Source: Natranaerobius thermophilus JW/NM-WN-LF (GTDB lineage: Bacteria; Bacillota; Natranaerobiia; Natranaerobiales; Natranaerobiaceae). From it: a stretch of 64,000 nucleotides of DNA. Below are positions 36,793 through 44,426 of this stretch, in pieces (within the stretch, counting starts at the first letter, position 1; each line of letters opens with the position of its first letter). Under the pieces are notes generated by a model. The model was not told the origin of the DNA. It was given only the letters and a program-made list of their open reading frames with translations, and did not search any database. The DNA lies in NCBI RefSeq assembly GCF_000020005.1, contig NC_010718.1, positions 1,555,001-1,619,000 on the forward strand, in the 5' to 3' direction. The translations under genes were made by a program, and so were the position numbers.

Positions 36793-38544
36793 CTAACTTT
36801 CACCTTCAACAAACTCTCGTATCTTATTTAAAACGCTAATTATATAGTTAGGAATTTCATCTTTGCTACATGTTCCAAGAAAATCCGCAATACTACCTGA
36901 ACCTTTTGCCCACTTGAAATATTCAAATAAGGACTTTTGTATTTCTTCAGAAGTCATCGCTTCATTTGGCTTTAAATTGTTAAGGTGTGGTGGCCACTCT
37001 TCTTCAACTATCATAAAAGCATATCTTTTTAATGCATCTTCGTCAGAGTGTTTTAAGACAATATTCTCGAACCCATCTTCTTCTGACACAAGTGGTAAAT
37101 CGACATTCTCAGAAATAGCTTGTCTATTTTCATCAGATTGTTTATCACATATAGCAAATACTTGCTTATTCAGGTTTTTAAAGTGTTCAGCTAGTTGAGC
37201 AATGTAGGAGTCACCTTTAGCATTTATCACTGAAATACCTAACTCCTCAAAAGTTTTAAACTCGTCTGGTGATAATTGTTGTAACCTTCTTGCAACTGTA
37301 GGCAGAGCATCGTATTCTGTTTTACCTTCAACAATTAGAACTCGGCGAGATAGCAAAGATTCACAAAACCTTCTTCTAAACTCATCACGATATAGTTTAG
37401 GTTTCACTCTTGGTGGATAGGTAGCTTCTTTCCCAGTAATAATCCCATCAGATTTACTAAGAACTAATATTTGGCTTGGATCGAATTCTTCTAAGACATA
37501 TGGAGAATGTGAAGTGAAAATTGCTTGATCAGATTTGGAACAGATGCTATGGATTATACGTTTCTGTGTATGAGGGGGTATGGCTATTTCTGGTTCTTCC
37601 ATAGCAAAAATAACATTTTGCTGTTGTTTTAGTTCCGCAATCATTGATAATAAAGTTAGAACCATGGTATTAATAGTACCTGTCCCTTGATATTTAAAAG
37701 GGGCTGAATGTTCAGATCCATCTGATCTTGTAGCTCCAGTACCCATAAAAAAAGTGATTATTTTCTTTAAGTTTTGCCGAGTTAAACCTGAAACTTTCAT
37801 TTGAGGATTATTAGCCCATTCATTGGGGACAAAGGAGTGAATAGAGCTTTCAATTTCCCTTAGAATTTGATTGATTTCAGAATCAGGAGCGGCTATTTTT
37901 AGTTGATCAAGCTGTTTTAAAATTTCTTCCCAAATAGGTAGCTTTAATTCTTGTAAACGTAAAATGATGTCAAGAAGCGAACCGTTTTCTAAACTTAATG
38001 CTCTTGAGCCTGTCCTTAAAGTTCTTAAAAACAAAAAACCACAGTATCGCTTATCTTTTTTTGTGAAGGATGTCATGCTTCCATCTTCAACTTCAGGTGA
38101 GGCATAATAAGTACGGCCAAAAAAATCATCTTCTTCTGAATCATAATTTCCTTCAAATCTAACTCTTAATGCAGGTTGTACAGATTCTTTATCAGTTTTT
38201 TCGGGTGGAGGTTCGTTTATAAGTGCTTGTTCATCTTGGTCCCACCACTCTATATTATTTCTAAAGTAACGTGATTGCTCTTCGTTAAGATTTATAATTA
38301 CTACTTCAATTTCTATATTTATGGGATTATTATCATTATCTAGATATTCTCCTGCGTAAAAATCATGTTCGTCAATTACTGGGGTTCGGAACAATCTTTC
38401 TGGTCCTAAAGTTAAATCAAGTGCTTCTAAAATTGTAGATTTACCTGAATTGTTATCGCCTACAAAAACTGTATGCTCAGGAAATATTAACTCACTAAAT
38501 TTTATACCTCTAAAATTATTAATTTTAATCTTTGCAACTCTAAT
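36793..38544 (-). CDS. gajA: OLD-family ATPase/TOPRIM nuclease, GajA-like
   Basis: About 583 residues. The N-terminal ABC-type ATPase has KINNFRGIK and GDNNSGKSTIL near residue 30, a Q/signature region, and AMEEPEIAIPP with SHSPYVLEEF near 320-350. The C-terminal TOPRIM domain starts at RVLIVEGKTEYDALP (glutamate) and has AICDKQSD as its D-x-D-like motif, so metal ligands are there. In Gabija, GajA cuts DNA when nucleotide falls during phage growth. The start is probably ATT 38544: AGGAG lies 8 bases upstream, whereas ATG 38568 lies before that ribosome site and GTG 38553 overlaps it. Confidence 0.8.
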   Translation of the reverse strand: MRVAKIKINNFRGIKFSELIFPEHTVFVGDNNSGKSTILEALDLTLGPERLFRTPVIDEHDFYAGEYLDNDNNPINIEIEVVIINLNEEQSRYFRNNIEWWDQDEQALINEPPPEKTDKESVQPALRVRFEGNYDSEEDDFFGRTYYASPEVEDGSMTSFTKKDKRYCGFLFLRTLRTGSRALSLENGSLLDIILRLQELKLPIWEEILKQLDQLKIAAPDSEINQILREIESSIHSFVPNEWANNPQMKVSGLTRQNLKKIITFFMGTGATRSDGSEHSAPFKYQGTGTINTMVLTLLSMIAELKQQQNVIFAMEEPEIAIPPHTQKRIIHSICSKSDQAIFTSHSPYVLEEFDPSQILVLSKSDGIITGKEATYPPRVKPKLYRDEFRRRFCESLLSRRVLIVEGKTEYDALPTVARRLQQLSPDEFKTFEELGISVINAKGDSYIAQLAEHFKNLNKQVFAICDKQSDENRQAISENVDLPLVSEEDGFENIVLKHSDEDALKRYAFMIVEEEWPPHLNNLKPNEAMTSEEIQKSLFEYFKWAKGSGSIADFLGTCSKDEIPNYIISVLNKIREFVEGES

Positions 38545-38611
38545 TTTGATCACTCCTATGTATAACAAAGATAAATGTATATGGAATTAAGCTAGAATTG
38601 ATTTCTAGTGC

Positions 38612-38768
38612 TTAATTTAAGTCATTACACAAACGTTTTAGGTAATCATAAATTTTTGTCATATCACCTTTTTTGTATATATAATAATATTCTTTACCAT
38701 CTTCGAAGTCTTTTTCCATACCATAGTTTTGAAGTACAGACTTTACGTGTTTTCCAAATCTTCAACAT
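38612..38768 (-). pseudogene. Short frameshifted ORF upstream of gajA
   Basis: ATG 38768 with AGGGGATGGG upstream opens a frame that breaks after a few codons; one base out of step a clean frame reads HVKSVLQNYGMEKDF and KIYDYLKRLCNDLN to a stop at 38612. The total length is not a multiple of three. It would be about 52 residues and lies 67 bases before the gajA start. Not recognised. Confidence 0.4.
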
Positions 38769-39348
38769 AGCCCATCCCCTACTCTCTTCTTTTTCAAAGA
38801 ATAACTTTAATTCAAAAGTCAAAATATTGTGTAACATTATTTTAAATAATTCGTGACATTGGATAAAAATTCCTGTTTATTATACAAATTCGTTCTATTT
38901 TGATATGAGATTTTAACATAAAAGTTAGCTACTTCCTGTAAACAATTTGAGTATTAGAGAAAATCCAGTTTATATTGACAAATATACTAGATAATAGCAA
39001 AATAAAACCTTATGTATTTTTCTGACCTTCAAACGTTTGACAAATTAATTTAGTTAACTACTAAAGATTGAGTCATATATTAGGTTCAATCCTTTTTTTG
39101 TTTAATAAGCATTATCATAGCGAAAATGTACTCCTACTATTTTTATAAATACTAGAAAAAATCTAGTGTATAGCACTAAATATACTAGAAAATAGATAGC
39201 ATAACCTAATTATTTTATCCATTTTTAAAAAAATATATACATTTTTTTGTATAAAAATATTTTTTTTAGTAAACAATTAACAATAAGTCAATGTTGAGAG
39301 GTAATAGATTTACTAACACTATTAAAGTCAATGAAAAGGAGGCATAGA
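38769..39348. other. Very AT-rich non-coding stretch with CTAG-centred repeats
   Basis: No gene seen over 580 bases between the divergent gajA and recombinase units. AATATACTAGA-AATAG occurs at 38981 and again at 39179, and ACTAGA-N5-TCTAGT forms an inverted repeat at 39151-39167. These could be binding sites for the recombinases downstream or an origin-like iteron set. Confidence 0.5.
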
Positions 39349-39486
39349 ATGAGAAATCACACTAAACAGGTAACTTTATCAAAAGAAGACGTATTAAATT
39401 AAGTGAAGTTTGTCAAAAAGGTAGTTTAGAAAGTATCATAAAAACTTACTTACTGAAATTCAGAGAAACTTTCCAAAAAGAATAAC
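39349..39486 (+). pseudogene. Small frameshifted ORF before the recombinases
   Basis: AAAAGGAGG precedes ATG 39349, which gives MRNHTKQVTLSKEDV and then a stop at codon 18. With one base inserted the frame continues KLSEVCQKGSLESIIK to KFRETFQKE and stops at 39484-39486. The ribosome site is the best in this stretch, so a protein of about 45 residues probably existed. It may be a small accessory factor of the recombinases; not recognised. Confidence 0.45.
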
Positions 39487-39523
39487 GATTTATCAGGGCT
39501 TAAATGCCTTGATAAATCGTTAT
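39482..39523. repeat. 18-bp-arm inverted repeat with 6-bp centre (possible recombination core site)
   Basis: ATAACGATTTATCAGGGC (39482-39499) and its near-perfect complement (39506-39523) flank TTAAAT; one G-T pair is the only flaw. No T-run follows, so it is a poor terminator. The plan of two arms around a 6-base centre resembles a Xer/tyrosine-recombinase crossover site, and two such recombinases begin 215 bases downstream. Confidence 0.6.
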
Positions 39524-39552
39524 CATCTGGACTGACTTGAGGTGAACTAAAT

Positions 39553-39693
39553 ATGCCAAACTCCTCTTCCAAACAATTAAAGGAAAGATATTTAGAGGAA
39601 CTTATCGAAGAATATGTATTTCAAAAAGAACCGAGAATGGGAACTAGACAAAAGATCATTGAAGTATTATATGATGATGAAAAAGAAAATTAA
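39553..39693 (+). CDS. Small charged helical protein
   Basis: 46 residues (MPNSSSKQLKERYLEELIEE to VLYDDEKEN), rich in Glu and Lys, predicted helical. AGGTG lies 8 bases before ATG 39553. It ends 44 bases before the first recombinase, so it is probably cotranscribed. I do not recognise it; a small DNA-binding or directionality factor is possible. Confidence 0.55.
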   Translation: MPNSSSKQLKERYLEELIEEYVFQKEPRMGTRQKIIEVLYDDEKEN

Positions 39694-39737
39694 ACTGCCA
39701 TAACTCTTTTTCCTATTATTCTGCAAGGGGGTATTAG

Positions 39738-40609
39738 ATGACTAAACCAGCAATTGACCCAGAAATAGCTAATATTATTGAGTCACTTATTAAAAAGAAA
39801 AGACGCAAGTGGTCAGATAACACAGTAAGAGCTGTGAGGACAGTTTTATATAACTTTTTTTCTGATGTTAGGAAGAAAATTTCTGAGATTGAACAGGATG
39901 ATGTTTTAAAATGGCTTAACAAGTATAAAGTTGATAAAGCACCAAAAACGGTTAATCAAAGGTTAAATATTATTAAAACTTTTTTCAAATTTGCAAAAAA
40001 AAGAATTACATAGACGAAATTCCAATTTACGATAAATGGTTTGCAAAAACAGAGAAAAGTTTACCCCGACATCTTACAAATGAAGAGTATGCAACAATTT
40101 TGTCAAAAATAGAAACGATGAAAGTACGAGATCAGGCTATGATATTGATAGCATTCGAAACAGGTCTTCGAGCTTCAGAGCTTTTATCTCTTAAAAGAGA
40201 TGATATATCTCTAGAAGACAATTCTATAGGAATAAAGTCAGGGATAAGTACCAAGGGTAATAAGAAAAGAACAGCGTATATGAGTAAAAAAACAAGCTTT
40301 ATAGTAGAGAAACTATTCGAAGAACTTCCCAAAGATTCAAATGATATATTCTTAAATAAATATGGTAACCCAATTTCGGCGAGGTCAGTCAGAAGAATTT
40401 TTAATAACATAGGATACGATATAGAATTGACTAGAAGGTTCACCCCTCATGTCTGTAGACATACATTTGCAAATAGGGTTTTAGAAAAAGATGGAAGTTT
40501 GCTTATTTTGCAAGAACTACTAGACCACGATGACCCTAATACAACAAGAATTTACGGGAAATCTTCATCAAGAAAAAAGCGAGAAGAATATGACAAATAT
40601 ATGACATAG
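39738..40609 (+). pseudogene. Tyrosine recombinase (XerC/D-like), split by a frameshift in an A-run
   Basis: Two adjoining frames make one recombinase of about 290 residues. The N-terminal SAM-like DNA-binding domain (39738-40013) runs into an A8 tract at 39994-40001 and stops soon after; one extra A would join it to KNYIDEIPIYDKW and the catalytic domain. The latter has R in TGLRASELLSL, K in GNKKRTAYM, HVCRHTFA, LLDHDDPNTT and the nucleophile tyrosine in RIYGKSS. All catalytic residues are present. Slippage at A8 could give active protein, so it may not be dead. AAGGGGG precedes the ATG. Confidence 0.8.
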
Positions 40610-40621
40610 GAGGATAATGAT

Positions 40622-41461
40622 ATGATAAAAGAGAAGCTACTTAAGGACTTTATTGAAAATTCCAGTAATCAGCACTCAGCCTCAACACTAGAAACATATG
40701 AGCGTTATATAAGAAAATTTTTAATGTCTTGGAAAAATGACCTATCGGAAGTTACCGACGATGATATTGATGATTTTCTTAATGAGTATGAAGAAAAAGG
40801 ATATAACTCACGAACTATACACGTTATCATTGCAGCGTTACATGATTTTTTCTCCCATTTAAAATATAAGAAATATATTAGTGTAATTCCAACGGTAGAT
40901 GTTGAAATACCAAACCATGAAAAAAAATTACCAAAGCCTTTAAGCGAAATAAAAATTATAAAGTTAAAAAATGAAGCAAAAGACCATCTACGAGATAGAG
41001 CTATTATAGAAGTTTTACATTGGACAGGAGTGCGTGTAAGTGAACTAATAAACATTAGAATTGAAGATATTTGGTGGGATACAAGAGAAATTTGGATTAG
41101 AAAAGGCAAAGGTCTTAAAGAAAGAAATGTAATAATTAACTATATATGTAAACAGTATCTTATAGAATATCTAGATACAAGAAGCGACGACATACCATAT
41201 TTATTTATAACCAAGAGAAAAAGACCTTTTACTCGCCAAGGTGTTAATAAGCTACTGAATAAATATGCAATTAAAGCTGGCATTAAAGAAAATGTGACAC
41301 CACATATGTTTAGACATACTTTTATCACAGACTTAATTAATAAAGGAGCTGAAGAAGGAGTTGTAGCAGATCTTGCTGGACATGAAGATATAAAACGGTT
41401 AAAAGATTATACAGAAGTAGCTCGTAAAAGGAAAAAACTAGAATATGAAAAACTCCATTAA
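40622..41461 (+). CDS. Tyrosine recombinase/integrase
   Basis: 279 residues, complete. N-terminal core-binding domain (about 1-95), then the catalytic domain with R in HWTGVRVSELINI, K in RKGKGLKERNV, HMFRHTFITD, LAGHEDIKRLKDYTEV with the histidine and the tyrosine nucleophile (Y in KDYTEV). TAGGAGGATAATGAT precedes ATG 40622, 12 bases after the previous recombinase. Paired recombinases of this size occur in Tn554-like and XerC/D-like systems. It is followed directly by the hairpin element and long repeat, which are its likely targets. Confidence 0.88.
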   Translation: MIKEKLLKDFIENSSNQHSASTLETYERYIRKFLMSWKNDLSEVTDDDIDDFLNEYEEKGYNSRTIHVIIAALHDFFSHLKYKKYISVIPTVDVEIPNHEKKLPKPLSEIKIIKLKNEAKDHLRDRAIIEVLHWTGVRVSELINIRIEDIWWDTREIWIRKGKGLKERNVIINYICKQYLIEYLDTRSDDIPYLFITKRKRPFTRQGVNKLLNKYAIKAGIKENVTPHMFRHTFITDLINKGAEEGVVADLAGHEDIKRLKDYTEVARKRKKLEYEKLH

Positions 41462-41496
41462 AAAATTATGTTATAAAAGTTGGAGAACCTCAGATA

Positions 41497-41572
41497 AAAA
41501 ATGTTATGTAAACTTAAAGGATGTGAGGTAAATTGCCTTGCATCCTTTAATTATGGGTTCGACCTCCCCTAC
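41497..41572. repeat. Hairpin element related to the long repeat
   Basis: TTATGTAAACT is followed by a 13-bp stem AAAGGATGTGAGG / CCTTGCATCCTTT (two G-U pairs, loop TAAATTG, 41508-41540) and ends in CTCCCCTACCA. The same opening and closing words frame the stems at 24866-24990 and 41603-41730. It looks like a shortened member of that family lying immediately before the right long repeat. Confidence 0.6.
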
Positions 41573-41581
41573 CATAATCTT

Positions 41582-42088
41582 CCTTAACCTCAGATACTAA
41601 ATCTTATGTAAACTAGGAAAATTTAAAGGGAGAGGGCCTTGAATTTCGAATAAGAATTATGATTACATTGAATAAATTGATTATGGAACGCAGGATAAAT
41701 TTCAATTTGGCTCCCTCCCCTACTCCTGGAACTTATTTTTTTAGTTAAATTGATAAGTTGGTCAACTAAATTTCGATCAGCATCTCATTTTCAATTTATA
41801 ATGTTGCTTTTCTTTTGATTGAATTTTTAATCCTGTATACTGTTAATTGTGTTTTTGTATCCCAGGCTTGATCATTTTTTGAATTAGTTAAGGGTTTACT
41901 GATTTATTATAAGAAAATTTGCTGATCAATACAAATTTTCAAATAAATGAATTTTAATGTGTGTTTTACCGTATTTAAGCCCATCTATTCAAAGCACCGT
42001 AAAACTTAGCCATACTATACCCCTCTGAAGAAAATAGGAACCCCTTCACGGGCAAATGTGAAGGGCGAAAATTTTGAGGGATTATAGA
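41582..42088. repeat. Long non-coding repeat, right copy (about 500 bp)
   Basis: Direct-repeat partner of 24843-25345 with the same landmarks in order. The stem opening reads GGGAGAGGGCC here against GGGAGAGAGCC on the left, still pairing with GGCTCCCTCCC through a G-U pair, so pairing is kept although the base changed. It ends in boundary element copy 2. Lies between the recombinase genes and the second cassette. Confidence 0.85.
42009..42087. repeat. Structured boundary element, copy 2
   Basis: Same two-tier hairpin as at 25268 and 58332: inner CCCTTCAC / GTGAAGGG around GGGCAAAT, outer CCCCTC / GAGGG. It separates the two cassettes of the island. Confidence 0.85.
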
Positions 42089-42479
42089 ATAGTTCATCAA
42101 AACTCAATTTATCTATAATTTAACGTAAAAGCATTATGATATAAGCTTGCCTAATGCAATTTGATTTAGAAATCATTAGAAATCAGAGGATTGTCAAAAA
42201 TAACTTTGTCATATAACTGAAGTAATTCCTTGCAGATCTCTTTCAGTTTATTTAGAAATAGTTATAAAACTTGATGTTTCAATGCACTATAATTATGAAC
42301 TCTATGTGAGATTATTATTGGAATGGAAAATATTAAGCTAAATACATCTTATGATAACTTGAACAATTTAAAATGATAAGCCCTTTGTTTTGCAAATTAA
42401 TATAACGTTGCAAAAAATTATTAGAAATAGACTGAGTAATTTTACATTCTATAGCAATTTTCACTAACTATTATATATA
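42089..42479. other. AT-rich non-coding stretch
   Basis: About 390 bases between the right repeat and the kinase gene stop. It contains near-direct words (AGAAATCATTAGAAATCAGAGG) but no open frame or terminator I can support. Confidence 0.5.
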
Positions 42480-43964
42480 TTATAAATTGAGTTTTTCTAT
42501 TTCATCAAGATAATCTTCAGCGTTATACCTATATTCTGCACAACCTTCCAAAATATCTTTTGCTATAGAAAAAATTTTAGATTCATCAGTATTCAAACAA
42601 ACAAAATAAGCAATTCTTGCAAAAATATCGTAATTATGAAATTGACCGAATCCTGTGGCATCAATATAGCCATAATTAATTGTTTGAAGTATATTAATTT
42701 GATCTGTTTTTTCAAATTGAACTATAATGTTACCAAATGAATATAATTTATGTTTGACTAAATAATCACATAGTCTATCACTTCGTACTAATCTTAAAAT
42801 ATAATCACTAACTTGCATATCAAATATACCTTTATGTATTTTATTATCTACTTTTTTCTTATCCAGTTCTCTATTTTGCTCTTTTAATTTCAACTCAATA
42901 TCACTTAATACCTGATCAACTGTTTCATACCTTTTTTCCTTATTCCTACTAGTACATTTCTCAACAACAAAAGTGAATAAATGCTGTGATTTAGATTCAT
43001 CAACACTTGCAGTAAAAACATAATCTATGACTTTTCCTAAAGAGTAAATATCACTTTTTTTATCTAACTTCTTGAAATCACCAATCGCTAATGGATCAAG
43101 AAATATATGATTATTCTTCTCTGTTGAAGATGATTTTAGACTTCTCTCTATTGATTCATCTTTACTCAATCCGAAATCACATAATACGAAGTCATTTCGT
43201 AATTTTAATATATTGCCAAGGTGTAAATCTCTATGAATTATACTATGATTATGAGCGTACTTCATTCCATTTAATACATCATATATAATCTTCATTTTTT
43301 GCTCAAATGGAATATTTATTTCAGTTGTTATATATTCATGTAAATTCATATCAGCTTCTTCCATTAAATAAGAATGGGTTTCTGAGTCGTAACCGTATAC
43401 ATTTAAAACGTAAGGACAGTCATGTAACTTTAACATATTTTCATATTCATATTTCATCCTCTTTTGAAAATCTGGATTTTCTCGATAAAATGGTTTCAAC
43501 TCTTTTCTTAAAATTCCCTCATGAACTTTGATTATAGAACAATAAGAACCTTCATCAACAATGTTATTATATTTCAATGCCAAAAAACCGTTAGAAAAAT
43601 TATTGATCATTATTCTGTTTCTTTTTAAAAATACTAAAGTTTTAGAATTAATAGTTTCTGAAACCTCTGTATTATATGAGGATAAATTAAATATATTTAA
43701 AATATTTTCTATAAGCTTTAATTTTTTATCAGGATTTTTTACTTCTTTAAATTGTTCGGAAAGTAATTTAGTTTCATCGTACTTAAATTTTCCATTACAA
43801 TCAAAAAAATCTTCAATATCAAGGTAATCAATACTTAAGATAGACAGTTCGAAATAAGCATCTAATATTAATCCATTATAATTATAATTGGTTTCTCCAA
43901 CTTTTTTATCCCAAAGATAATTATCAAAATATCTTAACAATTTTATGTATTCAGTATAATTCAT
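42480..43964 (-). CDS. Serine/threonine protein kinase with extra N- and C-terminal domains
   Basis: 494 residues. The kinase core lies at about residues 135-350: a degenerate glycine loop (DEGSYCSIIKV), the lysine in LRKELK, glutamate in YEYENML, catalytic HRDLHLGNIL and an intact DFGLSK. An N-terminal 130-residue helical domain and a C-terminal domain (about 370-494) are not recognised. It is downstream of the PHP-ATPase/small-protein pair by 165 bases on the same strand. It differs from the cassette A kinase (HGDLHPEN, DFS), so the two are not recent duplicates. It may be a stand-alone phage-sensing kinase. Confidence 0.8.
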   Translation of the reverse strand: MNYTEYIKLLRYFDNYLWDKKVGETNYNYNGLILDAYFELSILSIDYLDIEDFFDCNGKFKYDETKLLSEQFKEVKNPDKKLKLIENILNIFNLSSYNTEVSETINSKTLVFLKRNRIMINNFSNGFLALKYNNIVDEGSYCSIIKVHEGILRKELKPFYRENPDFQKRMKYEYENMLKLHDCPYVLNVYGYDSETHSYLMEEADMNLHEYITTEINIPFEQKMKIIYDVLNGMKYAHNHSIIHRDLHLGNILKLRNDFVLCDFGLSKDESIERSLKSSSTEKNNHIFLDPLAIGDFKKLDKKSDIYSLGKVIDYVFTASVDESKSQHLFTFVVEKCTSRNKEKRYETVDQVLSDIELKLKEQNRELDKKKVDNKIHKGIFDMQVSDYILRLVRSDRLCDYLVKHKLYSFGNIIVQFEKTDQINILQTINYGYIDATGFGQFHNYDIFARIAYFVCLNTDESKIFSIAKDILEGCAEYRYNAEDYLDEIEKLNL

Positions 43965-44129
43965 AATTAAAACTCCTCACTTTCGTACTACCTAGGTGAT
44001 TTGAGGATTCACCTTTTACCTATTTAGTTTGGTAAAGTTACCTTTTTATGTTTCTAAATTCATAGAGTACAAAAGAAATACTGTATAATACAATGTTGAT
44101 TTGTTTTGAAATTAACCCACTCAAGATAA

Positions 44130-44426
44130 TTATTTTGATTCTTCAATCATATCGTAATACTCCATTTCTTCGTAAACATTTTGAAGCTCATCATTTAGAT
44201 GCATTATATATTCATGGCTAATTTGATAATAGAGATTACTTTTTTCTTCTTTTAATTCGAATTTAAAAATCCCCTTTTTTAGTTCCAAGATTAATTGATT
44301 AAAAACATTTTTAATTTCATCTGGTTTATCTTCTGTAAGTGGAATTTCTAAACTTTTGTCTTTTAAATTTAACTGTAGTATGTATTGGTCATCTTCTTCG
44401 ATCAAATTAGCATCATAAACTTCCAT
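44130..44426 (-). CDS. Small acidic partner of the PHP-ATPase
   Basis: 98 residues from ATG 44426, which has AAAGGGGG 7 bases upstream. The first 14 bases overlap the end of the PHP-ATPase gene, so the two are translationally coupled. The protein is acidic, with alternating strands (YILQLNLKDKSLEIPL) and a C-terminal helix (LNDELQNVYEEMEYYD). Not recognised; an inhibitor, immunity or regulatory subunit of the PHP-ATPase is a fair inference from coupling. Confidence 0.7.
   Translation of the reverse strand: MEVYDANLIEEDDQYILQLNLKDKSLEIPLTEDKPDEIKNVFNQLILELKKGIFKFELKEEKSNLYYQISHEYIMHLNDELQNVYEEMEYYDMIEESK

Noticed and set aside
38608-38856. + strand 82-codon frame between gajA and the recombinases
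   Set aside because: The opposite strand carries the more protein-like (though frameshifted) frame, and no ribosome site precedes this ATG.
41540-41575. tRNA 3' end (GGGTTCGACCTCCCC) as an attachment site
   Set aside because: The T-loop-like word is not enclosed by a pairing T-stem and no acceptor or anticodon arm fits upstream.
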